A stretch of DNA of 64,000 nt. Origin: Homalodisca vitripennis. Lineage: Eukaryota > Arthropoda > Insecta > Hemiptera > Cicadellidae. A program made the translations under genes and the position numbers. The notes below the pieces were generated by a model. It did no database searches, had not been told where the DNA came from, and was given only the letters and a program-made list of their open reading frames with translations. The stretch spans positions 116,328,501 through 116,392,500 of the forward strand of contig NC_060213.1 in NCBI RefSeq assembly GCF_021130785.1, read 5' to 3'. Below, piece after piece: positions 10,180 to 24,600 of this stretch (position 1 is its first letter; the number at the start of each line of letters is the position of its first letter).

Positions 10180-12690
10180 AAAGAACTGCCTTACCGCACC
10201 TCCTGAGTAGGAAGGTGGCCAAATTGCTCGTTCAACAGAGGAAGGGAGGTAGGCAAATTTAGTTCTGAAGTGTCAAAATGTTCTTTTGGTCTCTGGAACT
10301 TTCCTGCACGGCGTTTCTCGGAGGGAGTGGCCTCATAGCTGCGGGGGCGCTAACGAAACTAGGGACTGGATGCGGAATCTAGCTACGAGTATTAGGGTCA
10401 GTGGCTTTAATGGGATAGTTGTGGTCTATGGGGACTTTAGAGAACTCATAAGATCTATCAAGACCTTTCTTCGGAGACGATGGGTCTGTGGCCGTTTCAT
10501 TTCTACAATCACCTAAGTTAAAAATGACAACACTGTATTGGAATTTTGTTGCAGGGATTCTACGCCTTCCACAATACAGTGCAGCTGGACACATTTGCCA
10601 ACAATATGACTTCTGAAATTTTAGGCACATTTAATGTCTATTGGCTTTTTATTAACAGGAGAAGATCCAAAGTAGCCTAGTGAATCTGGCCTCTTTCAGG
10701 ACAATTTTGTAAGAAGGGAGGTTTAGCCTGGATTGACCTAAGTCCTAAAGGAGGATATGTTTGTCCTGGTTTTTCTCAATACAATATTGAACATGGCTGC
10801 TATGTTTGTTTAGGAGCTATCTCTCTTGGGGCACCCTATACATCCAAATCAGCATGCCTATACTCCACGAAGATCTTTCGACTCAGTCCGGCATGAACTA
10901 GTATGCAAGATTGAGAAGATGGTAGTAGCGAAAGAAGTATCCATAAGTTTCCTTCTGGACATCGAAAGTCATTTTGACAATACAGGTTCTTATACGATTG
11001 TCAATCCAGTCTTTACACGTGGCATTGACGGTTTTAAATATGTGACTGGCTTTATTCACACACAGAATGGTTACTAGAATCTTTTGGGAGCAAGCATCAG
11101 TAAAAGAACTGTTAGATGCTGCCCCCAGGTGGCTTACATTTTCCTCTGTACAGAAACTAGTTGCGGACAACCTGCTCGTGTCTTTAACAGTAGTGGTGAT
11201 TTGCTCAGGGGTTCGTAGATGATATTGTAATTATTTTTAATGACAAGTTGAACACTGAGGTCACGAAACGGATCAATGCTGCTCTGAACAAGGTGGGGAA
11301 CTGGTGTGATGGGATTGGCGTTAGTGGCAACCGTACTAAGGCTGCCGTGGTTGCTTTCACTAGGAGGTGTCAGTTGGAGGGTACTGGCAAATTCTTATTT
11401 AGTGGCTCTTCCATTAATTTACGTGATTATGTACCTGGAATAGTAATCTTTAATAATAATTATCATCGGAGAGAAATGGTGCTTAATGCAATTAATATTG
11501 TGTGATAAATCTTGGGACCTTAAGCTGAGCCTTTTGTATAGGGTTTATATATCCGTGGTTAGACCTGCACTTATGTTTTTGGGCTGTTGCCCCGTGGCCT
11601 AAACCAGAGGCTAAGATGGCGGTAGCCGGTTTAGTATCAAAACTATTGTTACCTTACTATAATTAAGGCTTTTGCCAGTGTAACGAGCGCAGCTCTATTC
11701 TTTTTTATCAACGTCGCCACCCTGGATATTTACATTCGGGCTATGGCCAGGAGGAGTGCCTACTGTAAAATAGACGAGACTTTGGTCTGCCTCAGGCTGT
11801 AACAGAAGCCACTGCAGAATTATCATGCTCATTAAGGGTAATGATATGCACATGATCTCTGAACAGATGACACATACATTTCCCTTTGAAAATCCCTTTA
11901 GAATAGTAATAACGTCTATAGAGGATTGGTCGGAGGAAAAGAAGCCGTTTCTACCAGTGGAGCTTGAATGGTTTGAATATGGCTCTTAAACAAAAAGAGG
12001 CAAAGACTGGAATTGTGGGAGTGAGACCATGTATGGTGCATGTAGACCTTATGGGTCCTAATCCCACATTCTTTCAGGCAGAAGTCACAGCCATTATAGA
12101 GAGTGCTCGTTGAAAACTTCGTATGCGGTATATGAGTGTGAAAATTATCATTTTCACCTACGAAACCTAAGCTCAGCGTCCAACATGATGGTACATCAAC
12201 CGTTCTGTGGCATTTATAGGTGTGAATTATTTGGGGTGAAATGGGTTCGCGCTGGACATGAGGGAATTTTGAGGCTACATCCGGCTCTGAGAATGACGAG
12301 AATAGTTCAGCAGTCCTATTTTCCAATGGTGGTGCCTGACCTTCTATCACTACGTAGATCGGTGCTTCTCGGGTTATGGGACTGATTACGGATCATAATC
12401 ACATGAGGAAGCATCTTCAGAGAGTTTGTGTCCCTCTGAAGGATCAGCTCTGTAGAGTGTATGACGAGCAGGAGGTATGGACACCTCAATGAGTGTCCTG
12501 CAATCGCAAGGGAGCGGTATGTCATATTGGGCAGTTTGGAGAGGGGTGACAAATTTCCCCAGCAAGACCTGATCGGTTATTTTCGGCGGTTTGTAGAACT
12601 GCTGAAACCGTAGACTGGTCGGCCTCATGGTGTCCTTCCGGGGTGCGTAAAAGAACCTTGAGGCTTAAGTTCACTGTTATAGGCGACGTA
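10180..12690 (+). pseudogene. R1-like non-LTR retrotransposon pol relic (RT + RNase H)
   Basis: A heavily broken reverse transcriptase reading frame in a block visibly richer in GC than its flanks. Recognisable parts in order: an RT segment near 10840-10990 with QHAYTPRRSFDSVRHELV and FLDIESHFDN, equivalent to the QHAY...T..LH.LV and FLDIEGAFDN motifs of R1/Jockey-group elements; the CPQ motif near 11114; the catalytic box read as FVDD at 11212-11223 where family members have F/YADD; the thumb region at 11248-11505 (NAALNKVGNWCDGIGVSGN); a KxGVRP and FFQAEVTAI RNase H motif near 12069; and a C-terminal ERYVILGSLERGD segment ending at a stop at 12611-12613. Having RNase H points to the R1/LOA/I side rather than Jockey proper. 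Frames change many times and stops are frequent. I could not identify the endonuclease domain with confidence. Confidence 0.75.
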
Positions 12691-12699
12691 GAAAGAGAT

Positions 12700-15600
12700 T
12701 AAATTTAACACGTCTCACATATTCTGAAGCGATTCATCAGGCTTAAAATGTGAACTGTTTTTAAAATTTGTAATTAATCATTCCATGCATCAAATGAAAC
12801 AAGACGCCCCAGAATTAATGTATTTTTGGTTGGAGCGTCCAAGCGGGTTGTTCGTTTATGTTAGACGCACTTTATTTGTTTCTTTTTTTAATTTCCGCAA
12901 ACTTTATACTCGACTTCTGTTAGCGAATTCAATATAAAACAAGTTAATTGTTTTAGAAGTTTATTTGAATTTTGTTTAGTTTTCTGAAAAATTACTGAAA
13001 TTCATTGTTAACATGTCACTTTGAATTTGAAATTACTAAACAACCTCTGATTTTTAAAATATATCTACGATAAAAACATATTTTTTTAATCATTTTCAAT
13101 GCGTATTTACATGAAGAGTGATAAATAATGACAAATATTGATACATACAAACATTAAAATAATCTTCCAGTAGTCAGAATAAAAAAAAATTGGTAATTTT
13201 AATTTGTCACTCATTTTATAACTACTAATAATATGTATTCTGTAGACATCACTAAGACACACAGTAAAAATAGAAATGTAATTAGAATTATCAGTAAATA
13301 AACCATCATTATATAGTAGTAACGATTTCTGTCCTTTTGTGCTTATTATTTAGTGCTCCACATTGTATTTTTAAAAAGCTATACTACTACTATGTAAAAT
13401 GTACAATATTTCCCACTAACACTACATTGTGTACTATAATTATATATTTAATGTGGTTACCCGTTCCACGTTTGTGATTGAAACCGAGAAATGGAAGTCT
13501 ATCATAATGATTGTTAAAACTTTTATTAAACCTGGTAAACATTCTATATTTCAATAGATACAGCCAATATTAAAATAAAAATGTATACCATAAAACATGA
13601 ATTTTCTGATTATCTTCTGAGCCTAATCAAGGATTTTAACTCGAAGTGCTGGACCGATTTCTTTGCAGTTTGTCAGTTTATACAAAAAACATGTAAAATG
13701 TAGACACAATTATGGAACACAAATCAAGCATGAAGCTGCAGTTCTATTTAGGAAAAGCATTTAAATAATCTATAAACTTCGCATGGGCATGAAAACGGTG
13801 GCAACTAAATAATCAAGGAACAAATAATTGTATCAACACACTGATCAGTATGTCGTTTTTATAAAATTTCAACATCTTGAATAGTACGCAAAAAGGAATA
13901 TTGGACTAATGGAGATATATGGACACTATTGATATTCAAAACTTGAAAATTTGCATGTAACCTCAGCGAAGCCCGATACGTGTTATAGCGTACTCCTACC
14001 TTGTTGCTAATAGTGATGCCATGCAAAACCCGTAAACTTATGGTTTTTATAGCTTTACCGTGGATTAAACAGAAAATGTTATAATTACTTACTTCTTGAT
14101 TCAAATAATTAAAGCAATTGTCGTGCTATTTTGCTCATAGGTTAAGATTTGTAATTTAATTAGCTCAGTACTTTGAAATTCCCTCTTCGTATTTGAATCC
14201 ATCTTGATATATCAAAGGTTTATCGTTATATGTGTGCAGGAAACCATGAAGCACTAGACGTAAACATCTCTACAGTGTGGCCGGAAACCTTTGACCCAAT
14301 AACCAAGTCACACGACGCAGTATTACGAGACACATCAAATGCTTTAAAATCTATGTTAATAAGATGGTGCCCATTAGTGCTATAATTTTACTAACCTGTA
14401 TGAGATAGTCTTCTACCAGTAATTTGTTTTATAATTAAGGTGAGGTCTGGTAGAGGTTCTCAAGTAATTCCTTTGAAGGGGACCTATTAATCCTTTTGTG
14501 ACTATGCTTTAGATGATAAGAGTTTAAAATATAAACTTCAGATGTTGCAGACAGTCTTGCGATTAACAATTTAAAGACTTAGACTAAATGTTTAGTGCTG
14601 AAGTAGATCTGTTATATTTTCTTACTTAGTAACTTTTAAAGGATGGCATTTCTTAGATTCAATGTTGAAGGAGCCGAATGGAAATTTCAGTTGAATAAGA
14701 CAAAATGTCAGTCTATTTTGAGAATAGAGATAAATACTCCTAATAAATCGATCTTTAGTAGCGAAAACTTAGGCGATTATAAGTCTTCAAACGTAATTAA
14801 AATATGTAATGATAACTGTATTGTTCTTTAATGTTGAAAAGGGTAATATTTCTTTAAGTTTAAAGGCTAAATAAAACAGTGTTTTATTTATGAATTAGCA
14901 TAACTTTTTAGCTATTAAAATATATAAAACATTATTCAGTATTTAAGAGGTGTGTAATGTTTCAATTTAAAAGGTTTAATTTTGTCTGACATCTATAGTT
15001 AAAAAAATAAAACCACTGTCCAACTGCATAAGTTTTTTTCATCTTGACACTCAAATCAGTATGTAATTGAATAGTTAAATTTGAATTATAAGACTTGTTG
15101 TTACAGAATGAGGCGAGAGAAATAGTGTGAAGAATTTCAACTGTTCGACTTCTTCAATAATATAGCAACATCATTACTTTACAATTATGAACTCAGTTTG
15201 ACATTTTAGTCGATTAATAAAATAATATTTGGTTACTGTACTTAAGTGATGAGCTCTAATTCGGTTCTCACATAGATCAACTGATTAAATTGGGGACTGC
15301 AGGTAGTTAAGAGGTTTTGCTCTCAGCGATTAATTAAGTTGATAAAGTAATCACAATCACTCTTCCGACCTTGGTCTTTGGCTGCAATGTACAGTCGTAA
15401 TCAAATTGCTTTCAAAAATATCTCCAGATAAGAGATTTAATTGAATCGAGTGGGAAAAGGGTAACATTGATATATAATAAACTGCCACAACAGATATTCT
15501 TTTCAGTTCTCCCTTGTATAATAGTATGTGACCTAAGTAGGAACTTAATACCCTTGTAATCAACTCATATGATACTAGATTTAAACTATGACAATATAAA

Positions 15601-18600
15601 TGTAATTTAATCTAATATAACGTATACGCCTTACACCTCTTTGTTCTAGAGATTTTGAGTACCATTCTGAAACTATTTCAGTGACAAATTCTAGTCGTGG
15701 GAAGGGTTTATATTGTTCCATTAAGTAATCTCTATTAAATACGCGTTATTTTATATGAATATTTATAAAAAGGAGTGAATAATCAGTTGAACGTATAGAA
15801 TCATCACTAAGGGACGGAGAAAATGTTTTCGTTCGAAAGAACTGCAAAGTGACATATATAAAAAATAAAGGATCGGCTAGAAAAGTGTATAACACGGCTA
15901 CATAATGATAGGAAGCATCATTGTTTGACAGTACCCTTCTTGTAAATACTTTTGAAAAATAATAATTCATGGGGTATTGATTATATGAAGCAATAACATA
16001 AGAGTATATCAGAACATGGGTAGTCTATTTTGGTACAGTTGTATTATTTTAACCAGGATCCGAATGGTTCCTAATTCAACACGCAATAGTTCCATAGCTC
16101 TAGGTTATTGCGTTATAAAACCATATCTTACTAATTTACTGCATGTAAGAATATATTAATCAAGAAAGACAATTTAAAACTGTTAGCGTAAGTTAGATAT
16201 GGTGTTGGAATGATTTATTTTATTTCTCAAGCTTTTCAGTTTGGTCAGTACTGTACTCTTTATACTGTATTGACTGTAATCTTTTATTTTCTTCTGTTCT
16301 GTTTCTTGAGCTATTCATATATATCAGAACTCTGATGCCTACATCTATAAAATTAAAATTCAAGCAATTCAAGACCCAGTAAACACAAAACTATGAAAAG
16401 ATTTACATGCAATAGAAGCTAATTTTATTACTTAGTTTAAAACTGTTAGGTTCAAATGATTGAACAGGTCGGGAAAGCAAATAATCTAAATTTCAACCAT
16501 AGCTTTGCTATGTGGAAAAGACTCGGTTGCATCATTTGCTTTGAGATCGTGTCTAATAAACTATACATAGTACACTTAATTGTGAACCAGATGAGATAAA
16601 AATAACACCTATTCAATTAGATAACACTGCATGTTTTCTGCCTGTAGACTGAAGTAAAGGAATTGTTCCGCTGCGAAGTAAACACTGTTCATTCGAATTG
16701 TGTGATAATTAAGTTTGAATGGCAAGCCCATCTACCAAACTGTGAAATGAGGTAAATAAGGATTAGAACTGTTCATTATATGACTTAATTATATAGAACG
16801 GTGTTACTGCGCCATTACATTCTGCTTTAGTAAGGTATCAATGTAATAATTACTAGTGTAAGACTAGACAATGTTATTATTCTTTATACTTTTCTTGGAG
16901 AAAAGAACCTATACAAGTTGAAGCCGATCGAATTTATTTTCTTATCAACACCATTGAAGCGTATGAGATCGTTTCAGTTTTTCATCTATCCTTAAATTTC
17001 GGATGGGATAATTTGTATTTTGTACTGTAGTGGCAAGACAACTGACCGTAAAAAGAGTCTTGAATGTTGTCACTAACACGTAGTATACATAAAAGCATGA
17101 TGAAATCTGAAAATAGTTATACATTATGAGTAACAATATTTATTGAAACCGAATGTTAGTCTTTTTAATACCAATTAGTTGTATTTTACCTTCTTGTTAC
17201 ATGTTACATTAAATCTTTAATAACTAATTGCTTAGCTATGTGGTAAACTTATATTCACTCAAAATAGGATACTTCAATGTTAGAGCTAATAACTGTTTTG
17301 AAATTTATTTTGCAGCATGTACGAATTTACAGTGTTATTTCCTTAACATAAAGATGTGTTCTTTTTAGATTCTCATATGCGAAAGTTAATGATTAAAACC
17401 CAAACTAAATATTTTGTAAGCAATTTTAATCAGCTTAATTAAATTTACTAATTATTTAAGAATAGTCTACCACCTCATGTATAACATTTAATACTTATAT
17501 ATATTTTTTACAACAATGAAGGCATAAGGAATAACTGTAAATGTAAACAAAGGGTTAAAGTTTAAAATGATTTATGATCTATTTAACTATATACATGGAG
17601 TAAGGGTTTTTAGATTTAGCATCTTATACACTACCATTTAGTTAGTAATATTTCGAATATAAATAGGTAATATTTTTTACATTCATACAATACATTCCAA
17701 ACTCTTTTGTTCTACGTTCAACATTGGCTGTTTATTATGACAGAAAAATTTTATGGAATGAGTACATTTCGTTAATATATTAGGAATTCACTAGCTACCA
17801 CTGACCCTCAATTGTTTTATCAAAACATTAGCAAATTTATGTCTGTATAAATCTAACTTGCAAGAAGATTTATTTACAATTTCAAAATTTTGGTCAGAAA
17901 AAATTTGTAAATCGTTCATTGCCGTATATATTTAGACACAATAATAATCTTGTAAGTCAGTAATTACTATAATTTATATGTTTGCAATTTTCCCAAGAAA
18001 ATATAAATTATTTAGTACAATATATTTTAATTTCTTTTCAAGGAAACCACTTTAAACCGTTCTATAATGTTTAAATATGTTTATGTATTTTTGTTCTTTA
18101 TGGTCTGTAAGGTAGGGTTTTTTAATAAGAGCGACCGTCGAGTGAATTCTTTATGTTTTATTATTAGTAATGACATTGTAAAGTACACTCACTTCTTCGT
18201 CTCATATTTTTGTCACAACATTTTCAAGTACACTTATAGATCACAACCTCTACTATGGTACTCTTGACGACTAGAATATTCACACTTGGATTTATGTATG
18301 TTAGTATTTCTTCTATTCTATATTCTAGTTATTTATAATAAAACATTATATGTTTTTTTTAAGTTTGTGATTCATGATGGAAAGTTTGAAAGGATAACCG
18401 GATCTCAGACATTTGCCACCGTTATAGGTTATAAAAGGTATAACAAAACGTTTCGAGGATTGGAATCCATCCTCTTGGTCAGATGGGTGATTTATTATTA
18501 CATACATAATAGAGAACAAAAAAAAGTAAAACAATTATGTCACTTGTATCCCACTATAGCCTGTACTAGTGTGTAGTGTGATTGTGATTTCTTCTCGGAA

Positions 18601-21600
18601 CTATCACCCCTTGCAGGGACATCGTCTAGACTGAACTCCAAGCAGTTTTTGGACATGTTTAAACCTTTTTCTTTCCCTTCTTTACTTCTTTCTGTTTATT
18701 ATTTTGCATGTATTAATATCTCCTTCAACTTGCAAAGAGGATACGTTATAACACTCAAAACGTGTTACAACTTTTATAACCTATAGTGATGGCAAACATC
18801 CGAAATCCTTTTATTTCACAACATGTATAATGAAACATTCTTTATGAATTTAGCTAGGAACGCAGGTAATACTCATTTTACACGGCCAACTACATTCCAT
18901 TGCAAAGATATATGTATCATTATGTACGTCTTTAACAATTTGTGTAGGCTTATTCTGCTATGCAGATCATAGTAAAATTCCCTATCCTAATAAAATTATA
19001 ATGGATAAAACATTACACGTGAAGGATAGGCTTATCCACCATGTTCTATATAGAGTATAGTTATTGTAGTTATAGCAGCATTATGCTATTCAGAAGTTAA
19101 GTTTGTACCTTTGACAATAAAACTAATTAGATTTTTAACAAACTGTTTCTAGATAACAGTCAAAAAACAAATTTCTGTGGGTTTCAAATCCGAACAATAA
19201 TGATCCGTGGTCTTTTATTGATATTTGTATCCAATAATTTATAAAACTATAAGTTATATTAATTGTATATATTTAAAGCAATGTTGATTATTCTTTACTA
19301 ATATAGAATTATTATTTTAAACGTTTCTTGAACCATGTTGGAACACAAATTGCAATACCAGAACTAAGACAAACGGAGTCAGTAATGCAATTACGTAACA
19401 ACACTTCGAAAATTAACAAGCTACCTAATATATGTGACGTAGGACTTACGTGTGTATACAATAATGTACACAATATAAACGATACAACTCAGGCAGCAAG
19501 CTACCTAGTAGAATCCATCCAGAAACACTATTTCATTGTAAATAACATAATAGATTCATTTTTTATTTCCTTGGATTTTGAAATTAATCGGACCTTTCAA
19601 AATTTTACGCAAACTGAATACATTGACACCAGGACATGTCCTCAAAGCTTTATAAAAGATTTTTAAGTCAAACAAAAATATGTAGATTGAAATTTCTTTA
19701 TTATGCAATAACTTAAAGAACTCCTTACGTAATGCTTACAAAATTGCAAAGTCTGTTTTCTCGTAAATATAATTATTTTATGGTATATTAATTCGATACT
19801 TGAAACTTATGATACAAGAAGAATGATTTGAATATAATAGTAGACTCCTTGCAACAAACACGCGACATTTTAATTCCAGTATGTGGGTGAAAACAATACG
19901 TTGAGTAAACAAGGAAATATGTATAAATCAGAAAAACGATACCATAAACACTAAGTCCAAGGTTATAAACAAAACATAGTACTCCTACACAATCTGTATA
20001 CGTAGTTTTAATAGAGGTAAACATTTTAAATGTTTTCAAACGTGTCCATATCTATAAGTTCGTGAGTAGGTAAAAGTACGAAACACCGCCTGTCGCGAAT
20101 CAGAGTTTGTTGAGGATGCTCACGAGATACCCTGAGGAAACTTGACAAATCGTGAAAAGAAATGTTTTCAATGCTCAGGAAAAAAGAGAAATTGTGCAAA
20201 AATCTGGACATGTTTCTTCAGATATGCAACATGATACATTGTTATAAAATAATTATTAAATTTAAACTTTTATTACTTTTTTATATCACTCTATGACTAA
20301 GACTTCACGCGCAATATCACCAGAAGATGATGCACGTAATACGGTAGCTAGGCTACATCTATTAATACGTTGCGGGTAATATGGTCTCATTTTATTGAAC
20401 TCAGGTTGTTTAAAAAATAATTTATTCGTAATATTTCAATGCTTACTTAAATTGCATTCAATATAAATCCAATAGAACATGCTACTTATTTATTATTAAA
20501 TTAACAAAATTTTCCCAATATTAATCTAGTAGACACATTATTTATACCAATAACATGTTCCATCATTCATATTATATTGGTAAATATAAGTTCTAAATCA
20601 AATTTTGGCTAAATTTAGTTACTTAAGTTATTTTGAATCACCTTTTTTAGGAATTCATAATACTAACAAATTTAATAATATTGGACAATTACTGTTTGGC
20701 CTTCAACATAAATTTAATATTAAGGCATAGCTTTATGAATTTGAACACAGGTAAAGTTCAGGTACTAAAATTTAGGAAAGACAAATTATTATGGAAACTG
20801 ACATTAAACACTTTGCGGGAATTAAATACCCCGTCCTCATGGGATATCAGCCATTTGGTGCTGGTTGGAAAAACTGAATATTTAATTTAATTTTACGTTC
20901 ATTATCCCACGGAGATAGCTTAGGCATCATTTTAAATATTTTTTACTATACATAAGTTAAATATTTTGTACCGTTATTATAGTACATATATTGAATTTGT
21001 ATGGAGCTAATACTTTATAAATTAGAACAAATTTTCGGAAATACTTGATTTATTCCGAAATTTAAGTTCACCAAAAAGTTAACAAAGTTTACAAACTTGT
21101 GATTCGATTTTCTTCAAAATGTCACTCAATCAAACAAATCTATTTAAGAGTCTGATAAAAAGGAATTAAAATTTAAATTAAACTAAAAATGTATACTTCT
21201 CAAAAAATGGTTTAAATTAACAAAACAAAATAAAAAGTTCTCTTCTCAAAATACTCAAAATTAATATAACACAAAACTTGATATTTACTTTATCACCAAA
21301 ATTTAATTCACAATACTTCAAAAAAATTTGAATTAAACTTTCAGACTCTGAAATATGGGAAACTTTAGAAATTTTAATTACAGTATTATAAAAATAAAAG
21401 ATATTAACTATACGCTGGTACGGGACTTACTACTTTGAAGATTACGGAGGCAGATCGGAAACTAAAACGCACTAAAGAAATTAAATACTTGAAATTGAAT
21501 TTACACGCGATAAAATAATTACTCTAAATCCCAACTATAGGGTTAGAGAAAGAACTTCAGCTTCTTAACTGGACCGGTACACCTTCTCGTGGAAACTCCA

Positions 21601-24600
21601 AGACTCGACTGACTCCCTCCCTCTCTCCAGCGAGCCGGGTCGGAACGTATCACCGTAGCTCGATCAGCTGATTGACCGGTCTAACTGAACAAACAATGTC
21701 CACGCACCGCGTCTAGTTAACAAGAGCCTACTTCCTACCGCGATTCAGCATAAATAATTAGAACTATGGTACAATTTATTAAACATTTTGTCATGACAAG
21801 CGGCATTATATTAAGTGTGTACAAACAGTATAATGTGTACCTGACCATTAAATATTGTTACTTTAATAAAATACTTTACCTATTTAGGTTTTACTCAAAC
21901 ATTTATTAATAACAAAATGCTTATTACCTTACGTTTTAATGAAACGAAATAACCAATATTACAGGTTTTTAACGGTCTATTTTAAAAAGAAAGGACACAG
22001 TGTGCATATTCTTTTAAATTTACATAATAAACAGTTCTGGTTCGAATGAATTACATTTCAGATACTAAAGATGAGTATTCTTCGCGGATACAACCAAACA
22101 AATTGTGAAAAAGGGTATATTAATGGCTTTTATATCTATGTCTTAATGTTTTTGTACCGTAGCTGATTTTATCTTGATTCCCCCATCAACATAATAAATA
22201 TACATACACAAGTCTGAAAAACCTATAAATAATATACATTTAACCGGTGTAATTTACTATAAGTCCTACAACCTTTGCTTTGTTTTCCTTACCAGACATA
22301 TACATAAATAATCAGATCTTGAAACTCTGTTTTTGTCAAAATACAATAATTAGGATATGTATTTTATAATAGTACGTAAGTAAAATAATAGTAAATGTTA
22401 GACAGTCCCTTGTTTATCAGCATTACAGTACTAACTAAGCACTGTATACCTAATATTTGATAAAATACAGTTATAAGTATAATATTTTCATAAGTTATAA
22501 TCTTCTTAGGCGGATAAACTCTGGGCTCATTAGTTTTTTTCGAAATCTTGAAATAAACAGTTTTCTTACTATCATCAACCTTATTACACTTTACTTTACA
22601 GACTATAAATATAAATACATTTGTAATAAATATTAAACTAATCAAACACATGGTTATCCTGTAATAAGAATGATTTTACACACAAAACTTAATTACATTT
22701 AACAAGTTCATTCAATTATTTAACCAAACCAGTGTAGTGTGGCAAGGAGGAATTATTTTAACTGGGAGCCCTAAAAATGTCCATATAAGATCACGTTACG
22801 CTCGATTCAGTAGACTTTACGTCATTTTATCTCACACACGAGCAAACAAACAGACATAATTATATTTTTACAAACAGTCTATAAAGAAATTCTGTATTTT
22901 TGGGTTTCCGAATAGGTTATTTTCAGTGTAAAGTATAATAAATAAAATTTAACTTATAAAAAGTATAAAATAAATTTTGTAACAATGCTAAATTAGCAAT
23001 CATAAGTTTAGTAAACACAAAATGATGCAATCAAGTATACACATTGATATTCTTGGTTAAATTATTTTTTAAAGTTTAACTCACAGGAAAAGTTATAATA
23101 AAAATATTAGTGGCCAATGAATGAAGCCTACACAGGCTTAAACCCTGTGATTAGCTTCCTTAAATGTGTGGACGGGTTGTTTTTCAGCTTGTCATGACTA
23201 ATTGAAGAACCTGTGAATTTGCCTAAACACATGCCCCCGTACAATTTATAAATTATTGCACTGATATCAATCTAAAGCATGTAATTTAAAATAAAGAATC
23301 TTTAAATTTATATTTCATCTATCAAAAAAGGAACCGTTCATAGCATCTTATCGTATACAAACATTAAAATGAGAAGAACATTCCGGACGTTTTTCAAAAT
23401 TAACGTCCAAATATTTATAAGACGAGACATATTCAGTAATTTTCAATAGAAAATTTTATCATTACTATTAAAATTTTTCACTACTTGTTTGCTCAGAGCG
23501 TAGTTTGTAGAACTCCTGATATATCGGCATACAATTCGATTTTCATATTTTGAAGTTTTCAGTGAAAGATGATTTTAAGATGTCGAGTTTTAAGAACTTC
23601 GGACAATATAGAGTTATTAGAGTTTTAAATCTAATATTTACATTTAATAACAGTTATCAGCAGAAAATAAAACAGGTTTTACCCCTCGGATTTTGTTCAG
23701 AAATATCGTTTATTTATACCAAAGGCAAAACTGGACCCAACACGTTCCTCTGAACAACCATTTACTTCACAGGAAGCGCATTACTCTCGGTCTCACAGAT
23801 AGACACAGTCTGTAGCCTATTTGTGAAGTAGCTTGTGAAACAAGTCTGTGCATTAACATGGTTCACGGTGGCGTCCTGTTATAGAAGCAGCTTATTTCTA
23901 AAAATTTTATCAAAAGCTTATCTTAGACAAAATCGCATCTGAGGGCAGATCCCCCACGCAGTCTGGTCGCGTGTCGTATAACTTATATTTCGGCAAATGT
24001 GTGCCATGTAAATATAGTCACTCAGAATTTAGTCCTCATCCGTCAATACCCTTCATAACATTACAATAAACTCCATAAAATTTATTAGGTAACAAGTAGA
24101 ATTGCTTCTACGTGTGATCTCGATAAATGCAATGTCGTTGTATAAATATTTTTATATTTTTATACACTTTTGCAGTATTACAACAGCACCACTGTTCTAA
24201 TTTTGTGGCCTTAATTTTAGAATTCTAGCAGTTATATTATTGTTGAAGCCCCAAAGAGGTCAGGATTCCTTAGAGTTAATACAAAGGCAGAGTTCGTAAT
24301 AGACTTAAGACGCTTTGTGTTTGGACCTTTGACCTTTGAAGAAAGACTATATTGTATTTAATACCGTTTAGCGTCTACGTCGCAGTTACTTCTTTACTAC
24401 CCAATTAATTTCAAACATGAAATCTTTTAGACTAAAAATATTGTTTAAAAAACACTATATAAACTATTCACTATTGTTGGAGGATATCACTTTTCCATAG
24501 CATACTGAAGAATGCGACAGAATTCTAACGGGAAAAAATAGCATATTTTTCTTATGGAGTCATATTATGGTTATGTTGGCAATTCCTTTATGGCTTATGG

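Noticed and set aside
11916..12552. Minus-strand ORFs up to 144 codons over the R1-like relic
   Set aside because: Antisense shadows of the RNase H and C-terminal region of the relic.
13620..13800. Possible Helitron or other repeat fragment (GTGCTGGACCGATTT phrase)
   Set aside because: The phrase is familiar from insect repeats, but no TC...CTRR ends, hairpin or second copy could be found.
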